64,000 nucleotides of DNA, taken from assembly GCF_037975245.1 (NCBI RefSeq), contig NC_092583.1, positions 12,751,264 to 12,815,263 of the forward strand, read 5' to 3'. Below are positions 20,331-33,139 of this stretch, piece after piece. How positions within the stretch are numbered: the stretch's first letter is position 1; each line of letters opens with the position of its first letter. This stretch comes from Apostichopus japonicus (lineage: Eukaryota > Echinodermata > Holothuroidea > Aspidochirotida > Stichopodidae). The translations under genes and the position numbers were made by a program. The notes under the pieces are model-generated. The model searched no databases, was not told the origin of the DNA, and worked only from the letters and a program-made list of their open reading frames with translations.

Positions 20331-22421
20331 AGCCCCACCCGAGCCATATACAGACAACCACTCATATAAAACACCCTCGGCTTGCCCGTGCGCAATCTCA
20401 AACCGCTGCAAGTCACTTTTCACATCTGCAAGAACAGCAAGTCTCCCACGGACGAACCCTATCACGGAAAGCAATAACACATATATCACCCCATACATGT
20501 TCCTTATACTCAAAATCGATACAAACAATGGAATAGGTCACCCCTCCCCCCAAGACAGTTCTGGAAGGAGGATCAATCCAGTACAAAACAAAACCATATA
20601 TATGCCCCTATACTCACCATGAAAAATTACCCCGAAGTCCGTCTGAAAAAAAGTCCCCTACCCCCCCCCCCTCCCCGTGCTCGCTACATTACTATATATA
20701 TTCACATGATAAAACACGTCATGTTATATTAAGAGAATAGCATGTGGCCTGCAGGGTATACAAAAGTCCTGGCATTCAAGTTTTTTTTTTATTGGTGAAC
20801 CCAAGCTTCACCATGATCACCTTGGTAACCCACTGTGGTGGCCTGGAAAGTACTCTATGGGGAAAGAGGTATCCCCATATACCCATTTTTATTTGGTTTT
20901 ATTGTGCTTATACAGTTGCAATATGATATTATATTTGGCAATATAAGTAATTTATGTTCCTGATTTTTTTCCCTTTTTTTCCACAAATGTCGGCAATTAT
21001 TATTCTTCGCAATCGTTTGGCATCCGTCCAAGATATTTTGGCGACCCTAAAAGGGGCGCGACCCCCACTTTCAACGCCAGGGTACTGTACTAAACTATAA
21101 AAGGAAACCGTAAATTCCGCGGATTTTCATCATGGCACTCTATACTATATAGTTTTGATTAAATGGCTGCCATTTATACTTAAGTGAGAGATCGGTGATC
21201 AAATATAGAATGCTGTTTAATCTTCGTTAATGTATACGGTGTGGAAAAGGGGGGGGGGGGGAGGTGTGGTACCGGCTTAGAGAAACAATGAAACGAACAA
21301 AGAAGAAATATAAAAAGTAGACAATTTACCTGAAGATCAATGTAAGAAATGTTCTCGAAATAAATCCGCACGACTAAAAGCAAACCCTGTAAGATGCATA
21401 TAGTTTATTAACATATACGGCTAGATGGCTAAATCATGGTGCAAGTAGCCTATATAGGCGTTAACATAAATTTGTTTAATTGTAGACTGGTTAACTATTA
21501 GGTGCAAAAGTCCAACCTTTGATGAAGTTGTTTATTGGACTCCAGATTCACAAACTAAATGGCAGCTCCAGCCCAGAATCTGATACACAAAATAGGCTAG
21601 ACTATAAACACAGCTGTTTTGAAAATGCATGTGCAAGGTCATTATATCATCAGTTTGTTTGTTTTTTTATTAATGTTTTTTTGAAATAGTATCTTGTTTT
21701 CTCAAAGCGTCAGTTTTGCCACTATATTCAATACTACCGATATCTGCTCAAATCTATTCTAGAAAGATAGCTTAGTTAAAATTAAGGCTGTATTTTTGGC
21801 ATGTACACAAAAAAGAGGAAAATAATCGAAGCATCCTGGTGAGAATTTCGTGCAATTCTTACATGTCTTGTTTCTTTGAAGTTCATGTAAACACGTGTGA
21901 TGTCAAAGATCCACAGCTACAACATTAAAAGAATGTGTTCCTCCAATATCTGAGAAATTAAATTTTCTGTACTTTAAAAGTGGGTCTATCATGATTATGA
22001 ATTACAAATGTTAATGAAATTGTATATACTTTACAATCCCTGCCGTAATGAAAGCTGAAAACGGGCTTAATCCTAGGTCAAAACAGTAAAAACAGTGAAA
22101 AGGGGGGTGGGGGAGGGGGTGGACGAAGTATTTGTCAACATGCATCTGTGACATCAGACTTACCTAATTCATGTTCAGCTTGGTACAAAAAATGTATCTG
22201 TACTTCATGTATCTCAAAAATGTCATTGTAGGAATTGAATGAAACATTCACCAGGATGCATGTTAGATTAAGTCCCGCTCTTACGAGCCAAGACTAAATT
22301 AAATTTTCCTTTCACAGAAATTGATATTTCAATGCGAATACAACCTTTAACATTTTTTTCTTCAATATAATCAGCTCAATTTGTGTGTGTTTGTCTGTTG
22401 TTTTCAAAGAATTAATACATG

Positions 22422-22427
22422 TTTATT
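22422..22427 (-). terminator. Polyadenylation signal of carboxypeptidase copy 2
   Basis: On the minus strand AATAAA lies 20 bases after the TAA stop of copy 2. It is the first canonical signal downstream, so it is the likely 3' end signal. Confidence 0.5.
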
Positions 22428-22447
22428 CATGTCAGTTTATCACGTGA

Positions 22448-25400
22448 TTATACTGTTATGTAGAAAATGATGAGCAAAACAGAAATAGATGGCGCTAGAG
22501 TCATACAACAGTTCCGAAGTTGAACGTCGAGTCGTAGTGTCTTGTACAGTTCGTGCGAAACTTGGACATTTTGTAGCACAGTGTGATAACCTTCTTTTGC
22601 TATCTGTAGAAATAAAACAAAAAAAGTAGGAAAAATAGAAGGTTAACGAAGCCTCATGAAAGTGTTATACTTATTCACTCGCTTTGCCGTTCGTGTGTGT
22701 TTGTATATATATTCCCTTATAACTAACGACCTGTCAGCCGAATAAAACACGGTTATATACTTAATCTTACCTCGATTTTATATTTTCCAGGCAATAATAT
22801 CAACCAAAATTCTCCTAACTCTGTGGTCCTCTGTGGAAGTGTCCGATCGTGTACTCTCACTGTTGCATCATAGATGGGAGAATTATCGTTGTGACTTGTA
22901 ACGACTCCTTTGATACCTAATTAAGAAGACGAAATTGGATATGCTTATTGAAATCAAATAAACAGAATATTTTTGTTCAACCTTTATTCCAAACAGTAAG
23001 AATTGTTCACTCTCTTAGAGTGGACCAGAACGCTCACTAATAAGAGAGTCACTCTTATCAAAGAAGTGACTTTGTGTCAATTTAGATTTGAAAGTAGTTG
23101 AATATTTTCACTCTATGAAACAGAGGACTGCTGGAGTTCAATCTGAGGAGAAGACTGGAAACTACTCCTCGAAAGGGTAAAATAATTGTGGAGGATCTCA
23201 AAGTATGTATTCTTACTCGTTGGAATTAATGCGTTAATATATAGTTATAGTCCACCGCTGAAAGGAAAGTTCTTCTATTGTCTCAAAAACACAATTAAAC
23301 ATAGAAATATGACCATTGGCGTGCGCAGGGGGAGGGGGAGGGGCAATTTCATACTTCAGTACCAATACTTGCTATTAATATTTCTCCTTAAATAGGGGGA
23401 AATAAAAAGAGAAACGGTAATGAATGTCATAAGAATAAAAGCAAATTGCAACCATACCAATTCATGGAGCATTATAATGGCCATATATAGTCATGTCAAT
23501 GTTTAGACTTGTTCAAGTCTTCGTCTTGTACATGGAAGAATATCAAAAGTCTGGTATCTGCTTAAAGAAATACAAATATATATATAATGTTGGGGAATTT
23601 AACCTACGCGGTTGTATAACAACGCTAATTCAAGGACATTCTTATATGATCTTAGCATAAGGGTTTTAACCAGTTTGAACTTTTTTATTTTTTTTATTTT
23701 ATTAGCACATACCTCTGTGGACTTGCTTCAAGTATTCAAACAACGAGTCTTTATTCTCTTCCCAATATTGAGCGATCTCGTCTCGGTGTGGATACTTGCA
23801 AGATCCTATTTCCAGAGTTATTTCGAAGCAACCACTTTGGAAGTAGTTATAGTCCTGCATGCCACCTGCATGGGATCAGATATATGACGGAATTTGTTTA
23901 CAAATAAAGAATAATGCATTCGACATTCTAAGTATTATTTTATACGTCCCTGTATGCTGCCTGCATGGGATTACATAATGAAAGTAGTGTACAAATATAA
24001 CCTAACAGTAAACTTTCGAACTGTAGATTATAGTCCTGTATATCAAATGCATATGATAGGTGCACAACACAGTGAGCTCGAAACTTTCCCATTTTGAAAT
24101 ATGTTGTGGCTTTGGAGGTTGTTAGGTTACTGAGACAATATGTAAATGGTGCTAAAACCGGGACCCCCCCCCCCCCTCCACGGCGTAATACTTTTAGCAG
24201 CAGAGTAATATGAGATAAAAAATATCCGTGAACTGCTTTTAAGCACATTTTCAAATTTTCAACTTTGCCATAATCAAGTTTGTCACGTGACTGCTGAGTC
24301 CGTTCCCGTATTAGAAGTTAACAGAGTTGTCTGTACTTATCCTTTAGGGATTCTACTCGTTCTTCGTGCATCTACATAGTAGTGTAAGATGAAGTACCAT
24401 ACGCGTACTCGCGAGAACTTGGTTAATCTGTGTACTCGCACTCCTATACCAAAGGGAATTCTGCTTGAATTCGTACTCACGGATTTGTACTCGCACCAGG
24501 GGCGTATCCAGGGGGGCGCAACAGGCGCGCGCCCCCCTATTGGCCGTCACCAAAAAAAAAAAAAGTTTAGCAAAAAAAAAAAAAAAAAACATAAATTGAT
24601 GACGACCTTTATGTGAGATGTCGGTGACCGCTCAACCCCCCCCCCCCCTCCCGTATGCTTTATTTTTTGTTTGCCAAAAAAAGGTTCTGGCGAAATTCGG
24701 CGGCATAATAGTTTTAGAAACATAGATGGTAATTGTGTTTGTATTATCACTATAAACACTAAATGGCATGCCAGCCATACTAAATTGTGCATTTTGTGTC
24801 CATATTTATTGGAAATGTTGCTTATTATTAAGGTCGAAAAATGGATCACATATGGCCATGGGCGGCGATCCTGGGTGGAGGGGGGATATATCCCCCCATG
24901 AAAATGGGTGGAGGGGATGTAATGCACCATATCCCCCCCCCCACCAATGCCAGGGATAAGAATATTTTCATGCCTACATTTATGCATCTTCGTTAATGTA
25001 CGGCTCTTTTTTAGCTTCATTTCTCGCCTACCATAAACGCAGTGCGATCTTTTCAAATAAAGCGTCTTTATAAAGCAAAAATAGTTGACTGTAGGCTTCA
25101 TTGGCCCTATAACAACAAAATGTATTATTGCGCCCACGGTATTGATATAGTACATATATGCACCCTCATAGTATTCATATAGGCCCTATAGTAGGCCTAC
25201 ACACGTACATGTTCCCTCGAACAGCTGAGAATCTCATGTAACCAGGGTAATGCTTAATACACGTTTCACCTGGATGCCCTAGCAATCGGTACCTAGGAAT
25301 GTAACTATGTGTAATTGTGTATTGCATGTGTATAGGCCTATAATAGCCTGCATGAGGCCATTTTATTCATCGAATAATATAACAGAGCTCTCGAACATTC

Positions 25401-28400
25401 TAACGTTGCGCCTGAAACAAGATTGACAGGGGCAATTTTCCCAAAATAACACCCGAAATTAAAAAAAAAGTATTTTGGATCCTGATTATGAGATATTTCT
25501 GACATGACATCCCTATTTTAAAGTTGGGTATATGCCGCTTGGAAACCTCGGGAAGTGCCGTTTCCGGCCATCTAGAGGGTTTGTTAATCCCAAAATTTTC
25601 TTGTACGCTTCGCGCCAACTCATGGTGGCGCTACGCTTAGATAGTCAACAAGGTCATATCCCCCCCACTCGGAAGTACGGATCGCCGCCCATGCATATGA
25701 CACCATTTTGCATTTCAGCCCTTCTTTGAAAGCAAAAATTGTACACCCCTCCCCTTAGACCCATCCCTCAGGACGGCGATCATTCATGCCTGGCGTCCCA
25801 TCTATTGGAAAATCCTGGATACGCCCCTGTCGCACTGCGTACTCCATACATTTATAAGAAATCTAGTATTGATATTAGTGTAAGATTGAGTACTCGTACA
25901 CCGCTAAGAGAGCCTTGTACTCATACGTACTCATCCCAAAGGAAATTCTACTTGTATAGTCGTACTCACGGATTTGTACTCGCACTGCGTACTCCATACA
26001 TTTTTAAGAAATCTAGTATTGATATAAGTGTAAGATCATACCCGCTGAGAGAGCCTTTTACTCGTATACGTACTCATATCAAAGGGAATTCTACTTGTAA
26101 TCTTGTTTTGCCTTTTTTTTGTCTCTATAGGGCCCCATTGGAAATGGGCCGACGTTCTGTCAGACAAATGTGTTTCGCTCCTGTTACTCTTTTTGTTCTT
26201 TTTAATCTGTTCCATTATATTATGTCTTCTCTGTTATTTTTTGGTATTTTGATCAATCTGAGTGCGAATAAACAAACAAACAATCGTACTCAGGGATTTG
26301 TGCTCACACTGCGTACTCAACATATTTTTAAGAAATCTTGTATTGATATTAGTGTAAGATTAAGTACTCTTACCCCTTAAGAGAGGCTTTTACTCGTACG
26401 TATACTCATGCCATTCTGTATGTACTCGAACTCATGCTGCAGCTGTACTCGGACAGCAAGTCTGCCAGACTGTACTGAGGTATCATATAGTCTGGGAAAC
26501 GCTCAAAATGACAATTGAGCTAAGCAACGGCACCATTACTGATGGAATGATTCTATCAAATATTACAAATGAATCTAAAGAAGGTTATTTTTTTAAGAAC
26601 AGTGACGTTAAGAATAGTTAATCGATTCTTGATATATCTTTATACGTACTCACCACTTACTGCGTACCAGTCGGCACCATTCGTTATCCCTTCCTTAAAG
26701 CCATACTCAGCTGAAAAATTAGCGTATCTGGTCGTCTCATTGAATTTTCTCATACGGCCGTGTGCAGCACTATAAGTCAACGCGAGGAATCGAAATACGT
26801 CATCATCTGAGCATGCGCTGTATGGAGAGAAATCCGCAAGTGTCCGGTACAGTTCCTTCTTAGCTGTAAAAGGAAAAAAAAGAGAGATAAAAATGGTTTG
26901 TTGTCACTTTATAGACTTTGTTACCAAGTTAATGTCACTTTTCGCGTTCCATACTTCAAAGTTCGCAGCTTACGTCGTGATGTATTTCTGTGACTTGCAA
27001 CTGCAGACACTTTTCATAAAGCCAAAAGTGATTTAAATTCATTGATTTTGTCCACATTTTTCATCGAAGGTATTTTCAGCTCAGTTCCATGATTCCAAAC
27101 TTTGAAACTCACTAACATTTATAAGTGACAGTTTGTTCGAAGCAGCTGCTCGGCCACCAGAACTCAAATGTTGTGCATCCCTCACTTCGTTGAAAAGACT
27201 TCTGAAAACTCACCTTATGCGTCCGGCATTCATCAATGTAAACCAATAATTATTTTGTTCATTTGGGTTTGCTTTTTATTCTCTCCTTAGCTCCCGCGCC
27301 TTGAGTACTCTTCCGGTGGATATGCGGATGTTATAAATCATCATTATTATTTTTATTTATTATTATTAGAAATTTCATCGGTCTACTGATCACTTCAGGG
27401 GCTCACCCCATGATCGTTAACGAGTAGGGGGCGGGGGGGGGGGCGGCTATAGGGAGGGAGTTGTCATTAACAGCAGTAGAGCATGTGTTTATCATCTAAC
27501 GATGCCTTAGTTCTCGTTACAACAGTTTTAGATGTCTTTTAAAAAATTTGGGTGGGGGGGGGCGGTCCAGTTAGGAACTTCTACATCTATGTACATCAGT
27601 ATCAAAGAGCAAGTAGCAAAGAAATGGTGGTATACTAATCTTTCAAAACGAGTTTATTACCATAATTATTGAAGAGAGTTTGTAACTTACGGGGTTCCAA
27701 GTTATCCAATGGATAATTAGCTACAAGAGCACCTCCATGAAAGTTTGCGGAAAGAACAAAATGTTCCTTTTCTAACCAATCCATGACAGCCTGCGTCTCC
27801 TTTTGTATCTCAAACCCGGTTTCTTCAAAATAGTCTGGAAAGTTTCTGTTTATATCGAATCCATTAGCGTTTGTTCTGTTAAGGATATAACAAAGAATTT
27901 GTTCCTTTCTTAAAACCTAAATCACAAGGCTGGGGCCTAATGTTTGCCAGAAGTAATTTTAAAGAGCATTTGAGGATAGTGCAACTGTCACAGTATGGGA
28001 TGGGAAGTTCCATTTCGACCATGCCCCCCCCCCATCACACCCCATCACACCAAACCACATAGCACCACCCCACCACCCAAGCTCCATGATCTGAAACCAT
28101 CGATTCGAAATATGACACGAACTTTGTGCCCCTGCAAAAGAATATATATTTAAAACTGATAAAGTAAAAGCTGTTTTTTTTCTTGTTTTGGAAGGGCAAG
28201 GTGAATGTGGCAGGGGGGGGGGTGTTGGGGGACGGACGGTTACACTAATTCCCTCTGTCAATCCTTAGAGGGGTTCCATTAATTATTACTGCATCGAACG
28301 TGTAAGATTGAACCTTTCAATCTATGCATTTAAAGAAAAGAAAATGAGAAAAAAGACCATGGTAATGATTGCAAAGAATAACAGTATCAAAACGACTGCA

Positions 28401-31049
28401 GAGCAAAATCTAAGACTATACCTCCCTACCACCCCGTAGCATTCTTCTTCTTCTGATAGTTCAAATCCATCTGGATTTAGGGAGGGCATGATGTGTATTC
28501 TGGTGTTGTCAAGGAGACGTGTGACTTTGTCGTCCTTGCCGTAGTTGGCCAATAAGCTCTCAGCAAAATGTAGCAAAATTTCTCTGCCGACCACCTGCGA
28601 AATAGAAGTATAGGACGAAATATTTTATTTAACTTGCTATATCGCAATGCAAGATATGCTTCAAAAATATATTAATGATGATAAAATATATTAAATATAT
28701 ATTATTATTATTAAAAAAATATATTAATTAATATATTAATGATGATAAATCATGTTTCTTGAGACAAACAAGATAAATCAAATCTTATAAGTTGGACCAG
28801 GGGCGTCGGAGCCGTTCGCCGGACCAATATTCACGGCGCAAAAAAAGAAAAGAAAGTAGGACTAAGAAAAAAAATTGGCCAAAAATAATCTGGGAGGTAT
28901 ATTTTTCAATAGTTTTCAATAATGATGACGGCAAGTAGGCTAAAATGTGACTACTCTGGCATGGCAGGGGTCTTGTTTTCAAGCTCGGGAAGTGCCAATT
29001 CCTGCAATCTGGGAGGCATTTTTTTTCAAAATTTTCTCCATTACGCTACGCGCCAACCACATGGTGGCGCGTAGCGTAGTTTGACCTACCAAACGCCACC
29101 CCCCCCCCCCGATAATGATAATAGATGGCCACACTCTGATCTGCCGTACCAATCCCAAATAGCTTCCGACGCCCCTGTGGACAGTGACAAACTATTAGTA
29201 TGTTAAACATTTGTGTAACACTGATGACAACTATGATACGTCGTAGTCCTTTAATGATAATTTTACTTTTGTAAGCTTTCTTTCTTAGCTCTTGTCAGAA
29301 AATGATTGTTTTTTACCTTTCAACAATGGAATCTTATTACCCCTCCCTGTTTCATCATACAACCCCCTCCCCCCTCCTGTCCCACGCTCACGTCCACAAT
29401 ACCCACGGTTATCACAAGGGTGACGAGGGCTCTCAATATTTCTTTTTTCCCTTTTGCAGAATTTGAGAAAGATTCTGTGACGTAGGCAAATGGAAGGACT
29501 ATTTTATTGCGTTTTCAACTGACCTCATTTCCATGCATGTTACCGATGTATTTGACTTCTGGTCGCAACAGCACATGATCCCCTGGAATAGAACTTGATA
29601 ACGCAATCACCCACAAAGAACGACCTGCGTGTGTGTATTAAACAGAGAGAGGAAATAGGAAGGAAATATCATGTATGCAGACCGCAGCTGGTTTCGTTTG
29701 AAGTACTTTGTAACATCTTCTAACAATCCGAAATGCAGTACAAAACACATTTGCTCTATTTGTCATGTGACAATGAATTAATGTTTGTATGCATAAAGTG
29801 CATCTCTTAGGAAACACGGTCCATCCTTAGACATTGAAAGTTCAGCTTATGGCAACAAAACACATAGCAGGTATCTATTGTTTAATATATATGTAATTGG
29901 CATATATAAATCGAGCGGATGTTAACAATTGTCAGTATTAGTAGGCATACGAAATATCTGCTATACCTGCACTTAATGTGTGGCTTTATACATGAATCTG
30001 TACATTCACGATAGGACTTTAAACTTAGGCCTTGACATTTTCATAACATGTTTAGTTGCAGTGGCGTAGGAAGGTACTTTTGAGTGGGGGGGGGGGGGCT
30101 GAAGACTGATGGCCGGCCTGGGGGAGGGGTCTAATTTTTTTGCATTTCCAGGTGGCCTCAGATGCAATTTGGTGCAATATAGCACACTTCAACTCTCACT
30201 CCATTTTGTAAAGAATTTTGCATTTTCACCTGGCCTTAAATGCAATTTGGTACTCCAAATGAGATTTTTTTCTCATTTGGAAATGAAAAAGGGGTTTTCT
30301 GACTTGCGGAGCGGGGGGCGGAATGATACTTCCGCCCCCATATTTTTCACTGGGGGGCTGGCGCCCCCCAGCCCCCCGGTTCCTACGCCCTTGTTTAGTT
30401 GTATAGTACAGTTACCTAGGTATGTATAATCTTGCCTATAATTCTGCATGTCAAAATCTGGAGAAAGTTCAAATGCAATTGAGAGAGGATTGGGAAGTTT
30501 AATTAATGATTTGGTTTGTGTTATAAACATCACTGATTTAAGCAGACTGGTCTAGATACCTCCAAATTCAAGGGAAATTATCGCTCTATTACTTATATGG
30601 TATGGGGTGGGGCCGGGGAAGGAGGAGTGGGGAAGCCCTTTGCATATGGTCCAGATCATTTATTTTTAAATATTTATACTCTATGAACACTTTATGTGTA
30701 AATACGTGTAACTATATGTAGAAATGGGCTATATGTGTAACTAAACTCTGTAATCATATGTTTAGTTATATCCCTAACTATATATATCTGCGTGTGTTAT
30801 TATATGTGTAGAAGGTGCCGAGTATATGTGATGTAAAATAAATGAGCATAACTTACCATCCACCGATTTGCCGATGGAATAAACATGAGTCATCTCTGGG
30901 TAAATGTCATGCAGCATTTCCAAAGATGACGTCATCGCTTCGTAATCGTGGTAATTGGCAAGACTGATTATTTTTTGAGCTCCGGATCCATAATTCATCA
31001 GGAGACCGATGAGGACAAAACAGAGGTAGAACGATTTGAGTAGCTTCAT
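22448..31049 (-). CDS. CPM: Carboxypeptidase M-like metallocarboxypeptidase, copy 2
   Basis: Eight coding exons in transcript order: 31049-30857, 29624-29524, 28594-28422, 27875-27691, 26863-26654, 23865-23713, 22916-22771 and 22603-22448. They join in frame to 438 residues. Exons 2 to 5 are 101, 173, 185 and 210 bp, identical in length to copy 1, so the two genes are tandem paralogues. The start is MKLLKSF at 31049, followed by a hydrophobic signal peptide. Zinc ligands H95 and E98 (HGNE) and H202 (ANFHGG), the NRNFPD substrate motif, GGMQDYNY, and catalytic E306 (LEIGSCKYP) are all intact, so activity is expected. A transthyretin-like domain follows ([20 protein letters not shown]). The C-terminus ends [20 protein letters not shown], again a likely GPI signal. 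Unlike copy 1, the catalytic and transthyretin parts are split by an intron. An acceptor at 31064-31065 implies a 5' UTR intron 14 bases before the ATG. Confidence 0.9.
24497..25829. mobile_element. DNA transposon with 16-bp TIRs and 6-bp target duplication
   Basis: The element starts CAGGGGCGTATCCAGG and ends CCTGGATACGCCCCTG, perfect inverted repeats. TCGCAC precedes it and TCGCAC follows it. The unoccupied site exists in the neighbouring repeat unit (about 25977-25995, TTTGTACTCGCACTGCG), which confirms the 6-bp duplication and both ends. The inside (about 1.3 kb) has no transposase. It includes near 25545-25650 the same GGAAGTGCC, TTTCCGGCCATCTAG, CGCGCCAAC, GGTGGCGCTACGCTTAGATAG block seen at 4482-4859 and 28798-29177, so it may be composite. 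Superfamily not assigned. Confidence 0.85.
26101..26282 (+). mobile_element. Retroposon-like insertion with (AAAC)n tail
   Basis: About 182 bp interrupts a tandem-repeat unit between CTACTTGTA and TCGTACTCAGG. It ends GAATAAACAAACAAACAA, the AAAC-type tail seen on many SINE/LINE 3' ends. The length and tail suggest a 5'-truncated retroposed copy. The family is not identified, and no clear target duplication is visible. Confidence 0.4.
28798..29177. mobile_element. Short TIR element related to 4482-4859
   Basis: About 380 bp bounded by CAGGGGCGTCGGAGC and the imperfect inverse GCTTCCGACGCCCCTG. TGGAC occurs on both sides and may be a 5-bp target duplication. The centre repeats the shared block (GGGAAGTGCC, AATCTGGGAGG, CGCGCCAACC, GGTGGCGCG). 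It lies in an intron of carboxypeptidase copy 2. It is non-autonomous. Confidence 0.65.
30059..30393. mobile_element. hAT-like MITE, copy 1 of an inverted pair
   Basis: A 335-bp element runs from CAGTGGCGTAGGAA to TTCCTACGCCCTTG with an exact 8-bp target duplication TTTAGTTG on both sides. Both ends fit the hAT pattern YARNG (CAGTG and, read inward from the other end, CAAGG). A near-identical copy in the other orientation lies at 32766-33139. It is inserted in the first coding intron of carboxypeptidase copy 2 and has no coding capacity. Confidence 0.85.
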
Positions 31050-32234
31050 CGCGGTAAACAAATCTGTAGTTTGAGATTATGATAATAGAATAAACTTAAT
31101 AAAGACAACAACAATTACGAAAAAGAAGAAAAAGAACAATAAAAATAAAGAACGAAAATAAGGCAAATACATTGAAGTTAATGGAATTTTAATATGAAAG
31201 AAACTTGATACATCTTGTAAACATTAAACATATTGAAAAGAAAAAATCCTTTAATGGCAGGATTTAATTGTTATTTTAATGCTGTACTAAATGTTATTGT
31301 TGTTCATTAATTTGAGTTGTATACATATGTCTCTCTGACCAAACCAATGTAAAGTTTATACACTGAAATGTATAGCGTTCAATCTAACTATACGAGATAC
31401 ACCTACACGGCTATCACAGGTTATACAGAACAGTTGCTATGTGAGTCAGTTATCCAACCGTTCTTGTCCGACACATAAAATGTGGTGACCCACAAAGTTT
31501 GATATCATCTTTCTTGTTTGTCATACTAAGTTTTAAACTTTTAATGTTATAACACTTAATTTCATACATTGTTCCTGGTTTAATATTTGTGAAGAAAAGT
31601 AACGGCCATATTTTAAGATACGGTACTCTAGCTGTTGTGTCAACGGAGCCAGTTCGGCCACTGGAGCAATTGCGTCACCGCGGATCCCCTTTCTTTAAAG
31701 TCCTCCTTTTTCTTCTCCTTAAGTTAAGTAGGCCTATAGTATAGCGCCCATGCACACGGATACCACACGCTTGAAAGTATAATTGAACATTGTTGGGGTC
31801 ACGTGTAGTTATTTAGTTAAACAATGGAGCTGCAACCGAATAGCTCCATGGTTAAACCCAATAAAAACGATGGAAAGTTGGAAACGTAACGAATCAAGAA
31901 TGTATACATTTACCTTTAGATATGGTTTATATTACTTACATGCCATCAATGGAAGGCCCCTTAAACGTCCCGTTAATGTATTTCCTAACTCGTAAGAGTC
32001 CCTCTAAAGGTAATAATCCAACAAGCATTAATTATACAGTTAAGCTAACTAAGAACATTGGCAGGCAAAAATGTCACGTTGATAACCTTTACCGAAACCA
32101 CAACCCGCAAAAAAAAAAAAAAAAAAAAACCGACAGAAATGTTTTGTTTAGAGGGCGTGAATTAATGTTTAAAGAGCGCCAGAGCCGTATGTACTCGCGA
32201 AGAAGCCTCATTGGCTTATCAGAGCCGCAAGCTG

Positions 32235-32345
32235 ACCGAAGTCAGTCTCTTACATTCATATTTAACGTCCATGATTATGAATTGTTCATTGTCAACAACT
32301 CTGTAACTGGACGACATACATTAATCTGGGAGTGACTCGAACCGG
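32235..32345 (-). repeat. Possible SINE fragment with Pol III B box
   Basis: Minus-strand GGTTCGAGTC (near 32331-32343) is a consensus B box, followed by about 100 bp of ordinary sequence (CACTCCCAGATTAATGTATG). No A box is found at the right distance. This looks like a SINE that lost its 5' part; a chance match is possible. Confidence 0.3.
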
Positions 32346-32765
32346 GGACCAGCATTATGGTCAAGAGGAGAGGATGGGATGGAGTTTGAGGATGGAGTCT
32401 CGGTAGGAGATGGTGGTGGGGGCGGGCTGCCGTACAAGCATTGGTGTAGAACATCTTTGTAATCAAAGGCAACCTTGGTATAACAGAGAGACCCAAATAA
32501 TGCATATTTTCTTCGTTTCTTTCTTACATCTTTTGCAACATATTTGATGCAGTTGATGTTATTACTCATTAGATTCTATAGTTGACCATTAAGCTGCAAC
32601 TCATGAATAATGCATGTATGAATAATTGTACCTGTTGGATATGTCTGAATTTCCCCTAGAAAGTGGGGTGGGGGGGGAATTAAAGAAAATAAGAGAGTAA
32701 TTCTACCTCACCATCACACTTGAGATTGCACGATTGATCGCGAAAGTGCAACGATATGATCCGGG

Positions 32766-33139
32766 CAAGGGCGTAGGAACCGGGGGGGCTGGGGGCGCCA
32801 GCCCCCCCAGTGAAAATATGGGGGCGGAAGTATCATTCCGCCCCCCCCCCCCCGCTTCGCTAGTCAGAAAACCCCTTTTTCATTTCCAAATGAGAAAAAA
32901 AATCTCATTTGGAGCACCAAATTGCATCTAAGGCCAGGTGAAAATGCAAAATTATTTACAAAATGGAGTGGGTGTTGAAGTGTGCTATATTGCACCAAAT
33001 TGCATCTGAGGCCACTGGAAATGCAAAAAAATCCAAAGGGGAGGGGGACAGCCCCTCCCCTTAGACCCCACCCCCAGGCCGGCCATCAGTCTTCAGCCCC
33101 CCCCCCCCCCCCACTCAAAAGTACCTTCCTACGCCACTG
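32766..33139. mobile_element. hAT-like MITE, copy 2 (opposite orientation)
   Basis: This is the same element as 30059-30393 read in reverse: it starts CAAGGGCGTAGGAACCGG and ends TTCCTACGCCACTG. TGATCCG occurs on both sides (one extra base on the left), consistent with an 8-bp target duplication altered at one position. Together with the first copy it forms two inverted repeats of about 350 bp, about 2.4 kb apart. Confidence 0.8.

Larger units (their letters stand above)
24353..26412. repeat. Tandem GTACTCGCACTGCGTACTC repeat, about 145-bp units
   Basis: At least four units are recognisable by TGCGTACTCCATACAT, AAGAAATCTAGTATTGATAT, TAGTGTAAGATTGAGTACTC, CAAAGGGAATTCTACTTG and GTACTCACGGATTTGTACTC. 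They start near 24380 (diverged), 25836, 25988 and 26308. The array sits in the long intron before the last three exons of carboxypeptidase copy 2. It is broken twice by insertions: a terminal-inverted-repeat element (24497-25829) and a retroposon-like piece (26101-26282). Confidence 0.75.

Noticed and set aside
23612..23887. Plus-strand 91-codon frame
   Set aside because: It is the shadow of the minus-strand carboxypeptidase exon 23865-23713, which has GGMQDYNY and CKYP motifs.
24547..25155. 202-codon minus-strand frame as a possible transposase
   Set aside because: Low-complexity Phe/Lys ends, no DDE/hAT motif, and it lies inside a non-autonomous element with poly-A/poly-G tracts.
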